Source of the DNA: a virus
DNA: 22,925 nt
Strand: one strand, 5' to 3'
Virus record (IMG/VR): IMGVR_UViG_3300020391_000019
Coordinates: 1 to 22,925 of that record
The first letter of the stretch is position 1; each line of letters begins with the position of its first letter. The position numbers and the translations under genes are program-made. This document shows, piece by piece, positions 16,713 through 22,553 of this stretch. The notes beneath the pieces were generated by a model. That model was given only the letters and a program-made list of their open reading frames with translations. It had not been told where the DNA came from and ran no database searches.

Positions 16713-17171
16713 TTATAATAGGGCTAATAATGTTAATATAGGTAATATAATAGAGCTTGTAAAACCAGCAAGCTTAAGTAACTTTTGTTTGCGAATTTCT
16801 TTTTTTTGTTGATCTATAGTATCTTCTCTATAATCTAATTCTTTATTTAAATTATCTAGAACTGATTGGAAATTGTTTATTTGTGATTGTTGATTGTCAC
16901 TTTTTTCAACTAATTTAAAGATGATATCTTTTTGTAATGAGATAGTATTTGTATTTAAACTATCTTTTTCTTTATAAACTGTTAATAAACTATCAACAAC
17001 TTCATACTCTAGCAAATCATTTAAAATGATTCTAGCGTCTTCAAGATGCATTATTACCAAAGTATCACCATTTGAATTAATGGTTTCCTTTACTTCTCCT
17101 TTTAAGATAGTTTGAGAATGTATTGGTAATATCATCACTATCCATAGTATTAACGATAGTAGATATTTCAT
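16713..17171 (-). CDS. Secreted coiled-coil protein with C-terminal membrane anchor, possible lysis (spanin-like) partner
   Basis: This 152-aa protein has an N-terminal signal sequence (residues 1-20, ending in PIHSQT, a cut site style common in Bacteroidota), then a segment GDTLVIMHLEDARIILNDLL, a Glu/Lys/Asn-rich coiled coil (about 60-128) and a C-terminal hydrophobic segment (about 132-152, with SSIILPILTLLALL). Thus the middle should lie in the periplasm. This layout recalls spanins, which fuse inner and outer membranes in the last step of lysis, but there is no lipobox cysteine, so a standard Rz1- or u-spanin lipoprotein is not supported. Its first 95 bases overlap the gene upstream in another frame, as Rz/Rz1 genes often do. 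It ends right where the terminase gene starts. The lysis role is inferred. Confidence 0.6.
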   Translation of the reverse strand: MKYLLSLILWIVMILPIHSQTILKGEVKETINSNGDTLVIMHLEDARIILNDLLEYEVVDSLLTVYKEKDSLNTNTISLQKDIIFKLVEKSDNQQSQINNFQSVLDNLNKELDYREDTIDQQKKEIRKQKLLKLAGFTSSIILPILTLLALL

Positions 17172-17457
17172 TTCTTCTTTTTTCTAATTTAGAAAGTTTA
17201 TTTTCTGTTTGTTTTAATATAACCTTTGTGCTATCTATAGCATAAAGCATAACTGTAATTTCTTCTTGTAACTTTTTATTTATTTGGTTTATACTATCGT
17301 TTGATAATAGTAACTTCTGATTTTGTTGTTTTAAGGTATTTATCTCAGTTTCATATGTTTCAATTGGAACTGAGGGTCTAAATATAAAACTTAAAATAAG
17401 AGCTGTTGCTAAAACTAATATAAAAATAGTTTTTATATCTTTCAATAAACTTCCCAT
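17077..17457 (-). CDS. Small membrane protein with periplasmic coiled coil, i-spanin-like
   Basis: This 126-aa protein has one N-terminal membrane segment (about 10-27, TIFILVLATALILSFIF) preceded by a few basic residues, giving an N-in topology, then a long coiled coil rich in Gln, Asn, Lys and Leu (about 35-100), and a basic C-terminus (LKRRSKGNH). Size and layout match inner-membrane spanin subunits of the Rz type. Its last 95 bases overlap the start of the next gene in a different frame. No holin or endolysin is visible in this window, so a full lysis cassette cannot be claimed. An alternative is a structural or membrane scaffold protein unrelated to lysis. Confidence 0.6.
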   Translation of the reverse strand: MGSLLKDIKTIFILVLATALILSFIFRPSVPIETYETEINTLKQQNQKLLLSNDSINQINKKLQEEITVMLYAIDSTKVILKQTENKLSKLEKRRNEISTIVNTMDSDDITNTFSNYLKRRSKGNH

Positions 17458-17467
17458 ATATTATAAT

Positions 17468-17755
17468 CTAATCCTCAGAATCATAATCTAGTTCTTGGTC
17501 AACACCTATACTAAGAGCTGCTTCCATTTCTTTTTCACTAGCTTCATCTCTTTCAGCTTCAAGTCTTTTTTTCTCAGCATTTAATTTTTTTAGCATTTCA
17601 ACAGCTTCTTTTTTAGCTGCTTCTCCTTCAGCGTTTTTATACATTTCTAAATTTTTAGCTATTTCAGCTTTAACTTTATCTAAAGTAGATGATTCCTCTG
17701 ATAGAATTGATACAATCTCCTCTTTAATTAATTGTTTTAGTTCAGACTTTTTCAT
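17468..17755 (-). CDS. Small charged helical protein with a KKSELKQLIKEEI leader
   Basis: This 95-aa protein is nearly all helix: an N-terminal MKKSELKQLIKEEIVSILSE, then a Lys/Glu/Ala-rich coiled coil (about 25-80) and an acidic tail (DQELDYDSED). I do not recognise its function. The first 20 residues are of a kind (Lys-rich helix with LIKEEI) that I have seen at the start of many small marine phage proteins. ILSE/E at residues 17-21 fits the gp21 cleavage rule, so this could be a second style of head-targeting leader, parallel to the FNLKKYLAEN leader. That is inference. The gene has an ATATTTATA element 12 bases upstream and no Shine-Dalgarno sequence. Confidence 0.6.
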   Translation of the reverse strand: MKKSELKQLIKEEIVSILSEESSTLDKVKAEIAKNLEMYKNAEGEAAKKEAVEMLKKLNAEKKRLEAERDEASEKEMEAALSIGVDQELDYDSED

Positions 17756-17767
17756 TATAATATTTTT

Positions 17768-17777
17768 ATATAAATAT
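17768..17777 (-). promoter_or_regulatory. ATATTTATAT element after the kinase gene
   Basis: The minus strand reads AATATTTATATAA here, starting at the stop codon of the kinase gene and ending 12 bases before the start at 17755. It differs from the main form in its last base only. Confidence 0.3.
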
Positions 17778-18307
17778 TAAGGATTTAGTGCCTCTCGCAC
17801 TAGTCTAACACGTTCTTCATTATTGCCTTTAATTTCAACTAAGTTTTTTATTCTATAAATGTATTTGTTCATAAAAAATTTAATTGTATGATCTATAGTT
17901 TGTCTGTATTCAGCATCTGTTTCTCTAACTCCATTATCCTCTATTTCAACTCCTTCAGGTGAAACATAAAATATATAATCATATTCATGTATTAAATCAG
18001 CTGCTAAATGAATAAAATTATCTTTTTCTAAATAATTCATTGATTTTGAACATTGAGCAAAAGCCATAACATCTAAAACTGTTCTATCTGTTATAATTTT
18101 ATCTTGCATTAACTCAGCTGATCTTTCTGATAAAAATATTGTTTGACCCTTTAGTGTAGAGTCAGTATTTAATGGAATACCTAATGACATTAAATGTTTA
18201 GAACGTTCTGTTCTAATTTTATATTCTTCAAATTCCTTAAATTTTCTTAAAATATTAACAAGTGTTGTCTTACCTACACTCATTGTACCACAAAAACCTA
18301 TCTTCAT
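17777..18307 (-). CDS. P-loop nucleoside/nucleotide kinase-like protein (AAA_28 / NadR-like)
   Basis: This 176-aa protein has a Walker A loop GTMSVGKT (residues 7-14) at the very N-terminus, a probable substrate/Walker B region with IITDRTVLDVMAF (71-83), a later strand YDYIFYVSP, and an arginine-bearing lid region RETDAEYRQTID (about 129-140). This order fits the AAA_28 family, related to the nicotinamide-riboside kinase domain of NadR, in which small-molecule phosphorylation is expected. Known phage relatives suggest a role in nucleotide or NAD metabolism, but the substrate cannot be read from sequence. It stands in a block of non-structural genes upstream of the terminase, 3 bases after the 90-aa gene, so the two are likely co-translated. 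No Shine-Dalgarno sequence is seen. Confidence 0.75.
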   Translation of the reverse strand: MKIGFCGTMSVGKTTLVNILRKFKEFEEYKIRTERSKHLMSLGIPLNTDSTLKGQTIFLSERSAELMQDKIITDRTVLDVMAFAQCSKSMNYLEKDNFIHLAADLIHEYDYIFYVSPEGVEIEDNGVRETDAEYRQTIDHTIKFFMNKYIYRIKNLVEIKGNNEERVRLVREALNP

Positions 18308-18310
18308 ATC

Positions 18311-18583
18311 TTAAAATCTTGTTGTTGCTTTCATTGATGGATTCTTATACCAAGGTAATCCTTCTCTACTTTGTTGATATTCTTTAAATTCTTCAAATGT
18401 TTTTTGAATACCAAAAAGATAATATTCTTTTCTTACTGATTTATCATCTGAATTAACTGGAGTAATAGCTGGACCATCTGGATTATGATGTAACCAATTT
18501 TCATTACCTGTTTCTCTAAATAAATGGTGAAGTGCATTATTCACCTTTATTGTTTTATATTCGTAAATTCTCTCTTTTTTCAT
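18311..18583 (-). CDS. Small protein with WLHHNPDGPAI / EYYLFGI motifs, unknown function
   Basis: This 90-aa protein carries WLHHNPDGPAI (about 30-40) and EYYLFGIQKTFEEF (about 53-66). The pairing of 'LHxxxGPA' with 'EYYxxGxxxxxEEF' is a pattern found in small phage and bacterial repeat proteins whose role is unknown; here there is one copy of each half. It ends with a basic tail (MKATTRF). It is predicted to be soluble, with no signal or membrane segment. A weaker variant of the upstream element (ATATTCATAT at 18598-18607) is 14 bases before the start. Confidence 0.6.
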   Translation of the reverse strand: MKKERIYEYKTIKVNNALHHLFRETGNENWLHHNPDGPAITPVNSDDKSVRKEYYLFGIQKTFEEFKEYQQSREGLPWYKNPSMKATTRF

Positions 18584-18639
18584 ATAACTTTTATTTTATA
18601 TGAATATAAGTAAAAAATATTGGAAAGCCAAACTGGTAA

Positions 18640-18885
18640 TTAGATGTTTTCTATATAGAGAATAAAATCATCTATTATAGCCTTTTGTTTTTTTGTAAGA
18701 TCTTTTTTATAATTTTCAAGAACTAACATTGGGTTAAGTGACTCTAATATTAGAGGTTTAATTCCTGATAATGTACTTTCACATAATGAAGTATACTCTG
18801 GAGTATAAACTGAATCATCTCCATAATCTTCAATATCATTAAGATACTGTGTTATTCTTAGTGGTATATTATTTGAGAATTTCAT
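18640..18885 (-). CDS. Small hypothetical protein, translationally coupled to the DUF6884-like gene
   Basis: This 81-aa protein is acidic and probably helical in its second half (ESLNPMLVLENYKKDLTKKQ and onward). I recognise no motif. Its start lies within the last 17 bases of the upstream gene in another frame, a sign of coupled translation and the main reason to accept it as real. The 56-base gap after it holds no clear hairpin. Confidence 0.5.
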   Translation of the reverse strand: MKFSNNIPLRITQYLNDIEDYGDDSVYTPEYTSLCESTLSGIKPLILESLNPMLVLENYKKDLTKKQKAIIDDFILYIENI

Positions 18886-19348
18886 AAATACGTTTTTTTA
18901 ATTTTATAAAAGCTTCCTTAAGTTGTTTAATTTGAGAGTTTAACCAACTTAATCTTTCACCCATACGTTTACCATTCATTGGGTTAATAATATTTTCTTC
19001 TGGAATGTGGTCTCTTAAAGGTTTTATATATTCACTTCCAGCTAGTAATACAAAAGTATCAGATTCAGGTTTAACACCTCTATCATTCATTTGAGATACA
19101 ACAGTTTCAGCCCATTGTTCTTTTTGTGGTTTGTTAAAATCTTTAAGAGTCATATCATATGGTTCTAATTCTTTATCTAAAGGTACTAAATGATGTTTAG
19201 CTGATAAGATATACATTTTATCAGGTTTAAGAGACTCACCATATGCTTTTGTTTTTTGAAACATAGGAGAAGGAGAGTATAAATCTTGAGCTGGGGCTGG
19301 TTTGTCTAACTTTGCTTTAGTACAACTTAAAAGAACTATCTTTGCCAT
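18869..19348 (-). CDS. DUF6884-like protein
   Basis: This 159-aa protein matches a widespread small family, which I believe is DUF6884, by three blocks: VLLSCTKAKLDKPAPAQDLY (5-24), SPMFQKTKAYGESL (27-40) and YILSAKHHLVPLDKELEPYD (46-65). A later strand VLLAGSEYIKPL follows. The Cys at position 9, the Lys/His residues and the PAPA turn are conserved by my recollection and suggest a nucleotide- or nucleic-acid-related active site, but the function is not known to me. A distant relation to YaaA-like or base-modification-associated proteins is possible. The C-terminal 25 residues form a basic helix. It has an ATATTTATAA element 10 bases before the start. Confidence 0.7.
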   Translation of the reverse strand: MAKIVLLSCTKAKLDKPAPAQDLYSPSPMFQKTKAYGESLKPDKMYILSAKHHLVPLDKELEPYDMTLKDFNKPQKEQWAETVVSQMNDRGVKPESDTFVLLAGSEYIKPLRDHIPEENIINPMNGKRMGERLSWLNSQIKQLKEAFIKLKKRIYEILK

Positions 19349-19358
19349 ATTTGTTTTA

Positions 19359-19368
19359 TTATAAATAT
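19359..19368 (-). promoter_or_regulatory. ATATTTATAA element upstream of the DUF6884-like gene
   Basis: The minus strand reads ATATTTATAATAAAAC, including the stop codon of the FAD-enzyme gene, and ends 10 bases before the start at 19348. Because it partly codes for the end of the upstream protein (residues YL and stop), its conservation is under two constraints. Confidence 0.3.
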
Positions 19369-20744
19369 AAGTTACTTTCTAATTGTTTATTTTTGTTTTT
19401 TATTTTAAACTTTCTATCTTTCATATAAGCATCATTCTCTATCATATTTTCAACAACATAAATTCCTTGTGATCCTGATACTGTAATACCCCTAGCTGAT
19501 AAAGCATCTCCTACAAAATGTACATTTGGATATTTTGTTAAAGATAAATTCATATAATTTACTAATGGCTCAGGTGATAGATACTTAACCTCAGGCATAT
19601 AAATTCCCCAATCATTACCTAATGTTGGAAATACTTTTTTCATATCTTCAATAAAATCTTCAATATATAAAGCATAGTCACCTAAAGCATCATATAATGA
19701 GTCCATACTATTAACTACTTCTACTTTTACATAATCACCTTCTGATGTTTTAGATGGTACTCTATTTGAGTTAGGTGAGTAAAATGTACCCTTACCATCT
19801 TTTTGTAATTTTTTAACTGCTTCTCTTGACCAATCAAATGGTTTATCTATACCTCTAATTTCCATTAGTATACCAAAATTAGTCATATCATTTCTATAAC
19901 TTGGATCTTTCTTAGCGTGACCATTGTAACTAATATCTCCATACGTGTGTTCTGCTGCTACATAAGCTGCATTGTTGTTAGTACAAAATGATCTTAATGA
20001 TACACCTTTATCTTCAAATTTTCTATATAGTTTAAAATCATATGAAATGTCTATTAGTTTTTGAAAATGATGTTGTGGTGCTTCAAATCTAACTCCCATT
20101 TGTACTGCTTTAGGTTCAGTTGGTAATTCATATTGTTCTGCTAATTGTTTACCAAAGTCAATTCCTGATTTACCAACACCAAATATTAAACGGTCATATT
20201 TTTGAGTCCAATCACCATTACCATTTAATTCTGTATAAGATAAATAATTTTCTCTAAAATTAATATTAGTTACTTTATTTTCCCAAATAAATTCTACACC
20301 ACCATCAACTAAATAATCATACCAATTTTTACCTATTTCATGTAAATAATCTGTACCAACATGCCATACAGGAAATAGTTTTAAACCAAAATATGGTTTT
20401 ATAAAATCTGGTTCTGCTTGTGGATTTGAGCATTGTACTTCTTCTGGTTTAGGATGAAAACGTTTAAAATTATTTATCACCTGATCCATTAACTCCATTG
20501 CTTTTTCTTCTCCACAATATTTTGATAATTGACCTCCTACACCTGTATGGTAAGTTAATTTACCATCTGACCATCCTCCTGCACCTAACATTCCTGTCAT
20601 TACTTCTTCAGGTAATCTGTTGTATGGGTCCTTACCCATATCTATAATTGTAATTTTACCTTGATAGTTATTATCTACTAATTTGGTTGCTGCATTAATA
20701 CCTGCTACACCTGCTCCTACAATTACTACATTATCACTTGCCAT
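19359..20744 (-). CDS. FAD-dependent oxidoreductase of COG2509 type
   Basis: This 461-aa protein is a two-dinucleotide-domain flavoprotein. The FAD Rossmann motif VVIVGAGVAGINAA lies at residues 6-19, with the ribose-binding acid in ITIIDMG. Blocks typical of the COG2509 family follow: GAGGWSDGKL (54-63), HVGTD (128-132), FGVGKSGIDF (188-197, where relatives have GHSARD), MGVRFE (216-221), SLRSFCTNNNAAYVAAE (249-265), NFGILME (289-295) and near the end FVGDALSARGITVSGSQGIY. The cysteine/proline-rich 'CMCPGG' of bacterial members is replaced by CTNNNA. It also lacks the usual N-terminal extension, starting directly at the Rossmann fold. The reaction and substrate of this family are not settled. 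A flavoenzyme amid head genes is unusual and suggests a host-derived auxiliary metabolic gene. The start overlaps the 51-aa ORF by 11 bases. Confidence 0.82.
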   Translation of the reverse strand: MASDNVVIVGAGVAGINAATKLVDNNYQGKITIIDMGKDPYNRLPEEVMTGMLGAGGWSDGKLTYHTGVGGQLSKYCGEEKAMELMDQVINNFKRFHPKPEEVQCSNPQAEPDFIKPYFGLKLFPVWHVGTDYLHEIGKNWYDYLVDGGVEFIWENKVTNINFRENYLSYTELNGNGDWTQKYDRLIFGVGKSGIDFGKQLAEQYELPTEPKAVQMGVRFEAPQHHFQKLIDISYDFKLYRKFEDKGVSLRSFCTNNNAAYVAAEHTYGDISYNGHAKKDPSYRNDMTNFGILMEIRGIDKPFDWSREAVKKLQKDGKGTFYSPNSNRVPSKTSEGDYVKVEVVNSMDSLYDALGDYALYIEDFIEDMKKVFPTLGNDWGIYMPEVKYLSPEPLVNYMNLSLTKYPNVHFVGDALSARGITVSGSQGIYVVENMIENDAYMKDRKFKIKNKNKQLESNLYL

Positions 20745-20889
20745 AAAATCTATTTAAAGTATTGTACATTCCTGCTACTCCAAAATCTGCACCATGTTTT
20801 TTATTTTGTTCTAAAAAAAACATCATTAATCTTTGAAATGAATTACCTTCATTTTTTCTTACTAAGTAAAATTCTTTATCTATATCCAT
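20734..20889 (-). CDS. 51-aa hypothetical protein overlapping the FAD enzyme start
   Basis: A short frame runs from the ATG at 20887-20889 to a TGA at 20734-20736. It encodes MDIDKEFYLVRKNEGNSFQR and on, through a helix (LMMFFLEQNKKHG), to ADFGVAGMYNTLNRFYGK. It is accepted because it fills the only space between the strong terminator and the FAD gene and overlaps the latter by 11 bases, as coupled genes do. Composition is natural and it has no repeats. I recognise no family. Confidence 0.5.
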   Translation of the reverse strand: MDIDKEFYLVRKNEGNSFQRLMMFFLEQNKKHGADFGVAGMYNTLNRFYGK

Positions 20890-20919
20890 TTGTTAATTTA
20901 TTTTTTATTGTTAATATAT

Positions 20920-20955
20920 AAAAAAAAAGTGACGTCTCCAAACTAGAGACGCCAC
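20920..20955 (-). terminator. Strong rho-independent terminator after the 331-aa gene
   Basis: The minus strand forms a 10-position stem with one mismatch (GTGGCGTCTC pairing with GAGACGTCAC), a 7-base loop, and a following run of T of at least eight. It separates the tagged-protein cluster upstream from the FAD/kinase block. Confidence 0.85.
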
Positions 20956-20976
20956 AACTGTCTAAATAATTTTTTT

Positions 20977-21001
20977 AAAAGCGACTGGCTATGAATCAGT
21001 C
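20977..21001 (-). terminator. Possible weak hairpin ahead of the strong terminator
   Basis: GACTG (20983-20987) pairs with CAGTC (20997-21001) around a 9-base loop, followed on the minus strand by CTTTT. It lies just before the strong hairpin, so the two could act in tandem; alone it is weak. Confidence 0.35.
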
Positions 21002-21009
21002 TATATGTT

Positions 21010-22005
21010 TTATATTCCAGCTAATTTTTTCCATCTAGAAACTTCTTCACTAACACTATCTTCTTCCATCATACTACGCATACTCATTTTTTCTCTACGC
21101 TTAAGTGGATTTATTTCTTCCATTTTAGTTCCATTTGGAATACCACCTGTTTGATCTTTATACCCAAGTTTTTTACCTATTTCATTTGCTTTAAATCCTT
21201 TACCATCTTGATGAGTTCCTACAAGTTTTTTTGTTTCAAAATCTACAACATTATTAATAGGAGCCTCTCCTTCATTTACTTCTTCTTCCATAGTACCATC
21301 ACTATCTTCTTCATAGTTAGGCATATATCCACCTTCTTCTATTTCTTCTCCTTCTTCTATTTCTTCTTCCATAGTATAATCAGGCTTTTTCTTTAAAAAA
21401 CTTTTTGGTTCAGCTCCTGGGTCTATATTATTCTCTTCTATTTCCTTATCTTCATCTACCATTTCAGGCATTTTTTTACCATTTTTCTTTTCATAGACTT
21501 TTTTAAGCTTTTCCTGCATTTTTCTAATTTCTTTTATCTCTTTTTGCATTTCTTTAACTGCTGATTTTGAGATAAGTTCAGATAGATTTTCATCTTCACT
21601 AACCATATTTAATCTTTGTTCCTTAGCTAAAGCCATTTCTTCTAGCTTGTTTATTTTAGCTTCCATTGCTACAATAGCTGATTGAGCATCTATTTCAGCT
21701 AGTTCCATCATATAGGATTTTTTGCTGTTTTTATTTTTACCTTCATTTAAGTTTTCTAATCGTACACCTAGTTTAGGTAATTCTTTTCTTGCTGCTTGAA
21801 CTGGATCTTCAACATCTATATCATGACCTTGTGCTTTTAATCCTCTTGCCATATCATCATAACTTAGTCCTTTATCTTTTAGAAACATATCTAAAATTGT
21901 AAAGATTTCATTTAATAAATCTTCTTTAGATTTTTTACTGTAATAATTTCTAACAGCTTGTTTAATTGTTTCTTCAGAACTTTCTTTTAAATTAAATTTT
22001 TTCAT
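21010..22005 (-). CDS. Acidic coiled-coil core-like protein sharing the scaffold's C-terminal tail
   Basis: This 331-aa protein has an N-terminal MKKFNLKESS, close to the shared FNLKKYL leader but cut short, then a helical domain (about 10-85), a coiled coil (about 100-170) and a Glu-rich middle with repeats TMEEEIEEGE and TMEEEVNEGE (about 215-255). It ends in SRWKKLAGI, matching the gp22 ending ARFQKLAGLK. Several sites fit the gp21 cut rule (Leu/Ile-x-Glu then Gly): LNE/G near 90, IEE/G twice, plus a Val variant VNE/G. High charge, coiled coil, protease sites and scaffold-like tail suggest a prohead core protein or internal protein digested at maturation. This is inference; no family is recognised. 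It is the last gene before a strong terminator. Confidence 0.65.
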   Translation of the reverse strand: MKKFNLKESSEETIKQAVRNYYSKKSKEDLLNEIFTILDMFLKDKGLSYDDMARGLKAQGHDIDVEDPVQAARKELPKLGVRLENLNEGKNKNSKKSYMMELAEIDAQSAIVAMEAKINKLEEMALAKEQRLNMVSEDENLSELISKSAVKEMQKEIKEIRKMQEKLKKVYEKKNGKKMPEMVDEDKEIEENNIDPGAEPKSFLKKKPDYTMEEEIEEGEEIEEGGYMPNYEEDSDGTMEEEVNEGEAPINNVVDFETKKLVGTHQDGKGFKANEIGKKLGYKDQTGGIPNGTKMEEINPLKRREKMSMRSMMEEDSVSEEVSRWKKLAGI

Positions 22006-22010
22006 TTTAT

Positions 22011-22319
22011 TTATATTTTTATTTCAGCTAAACCTCTTTTGCTTATTTCCTTTTTAGTAGATGGTGCTATACTATAATTTTTATGTTTTTTTGGATCATA
22101 CTTTTCCAATTCATCTACACTAACATTGCCATCTGCATCGGTTTTAACTTCACCATACTTATCATCACCCATTCTAACGATACCGACAGTTTTAAACGTT
22201 TTGTGGTAAACCACATCATCTACTTTGAACTTACCACCCTCATATTCATTTACTTCTTTTTCTTCTTCTTTTAATAACTTACCTTCAGCTAAATATTTTT
22301 TTAAATCAAAATCGTTCAT
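22011..22319 (-). CDS. Tagged small protein with SH3-like beta domain
   Basis: This 102-aa protein begins with the shared leader MNDFDLKKYLAEGKLLKEEE, in which LAE/G exactly fits the gp21 cleavage rule. After the leader comes a compact beta-rich part (about 29-75: GKFKVDDVVYHKTFKTVGIV, then YGEVKTDADGNVSVDELEKY) that resembles SH3-like or KOW-like barrels, which often bind nucleic acid or protein. A basic C-terminus follows. A head-packaged small protein released from its leader by the protease is a possible role, inferred from the leader. It ends 5 bases before the 331-aa gene starts. Confidence 0.62.
   Translation of the reverse strand: MNDFDLKKYLAEGKLLKEEEKEVNEYEGGKFKVDDVVYHKTFKTVGIVRMGDDKYGEVKTDADGNVSVDELEKYDPKKHKNYSIAPSTKKEISKRGLAEIKI
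22263..22319 (-). repeat. Shared leader-coding repeat, copy 2 (MNDFDLKKYLAEGKLLKEE)
   Basis: This copy encodes the leader with a Gly directly after LAE, the best match to the T4 prohead protease consensus among the four copies. Confidence 0.75.
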
Positions 22320-22335
22320 TTTTTTATTTTTGTTT

Positions 22336-22548
22336 TTATTTTAAATCAGCTTCTATTATTTCAATTTTGTAAGAATCTAAACCATTTTGGTAGTCGTAAG
22401 CATCATCAGAGTTTTTAAACACCATAACATCATTATCATTTATTCTTCCTCCATCAGGGTAAAAAGGGATTACTACATACACTTTAGATGAAGTTTCTTC
22501 ATTTAATTTACTTTTAGCTAGATATTTTTTTAAATTGAAATTTTCCAT
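22336..22548 (-). CDS. Tagged small protein of unknown function
   Basis: This 70-aa protein starts with MENFNLKKYLAKSKLNEE, the shared leader with Lys in place of the Glu at the predicted cut, so this copy may not be cleaved at that point; LNE/E a few residues later offers another site. The remaining 50 residues (VYVVIPFYPDGGRINDNDVM and on to an acidic end) look like one small alpha/beta fold with strand, loop, helix (NSDDAYDYQNGL) and strand. No family is recognised. It lies between two other tagged genes with short gaps. Confidence 0.6.
   Translation of the reverse strand: MENFNLKKYLAKSKLNEETSSKVYVVIPFYPDGGRINDNDVMVFKNSDDAYDYQNGLDSYKIEIIEADLK
22492..22548 (-). repeat. Shared leader-coding repeat, copy 3 (MENFNLKKYLAKSKLNEET)
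   Basis: Same leader as the neighbouring copies, but with LAK instead of LAE and shorter after the core. DNA identity with copy 4 is high over the ATTTCAATTTAAAAAAATAT core. Confidence 0.72.
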
Positions 22549-22553
22549 TTTTA

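Noticed and set aside
21151-21396. Plus-strand Phe/Ser-rich frame resembling a membrane protein
   Set aside because: It is the complement of the Glu/Lys-rich part of the 331-aa protein; GAA/AAG read backwards give TTC/CTT.
22008-22015. TATAAATA on the minus strand, identical to the T4 late promoter core
   Set aside because: It ends only 2 bases before the start codon at 22005, which leaves no room for a leader, and the sequence is very AT-rich, so chance is likely.
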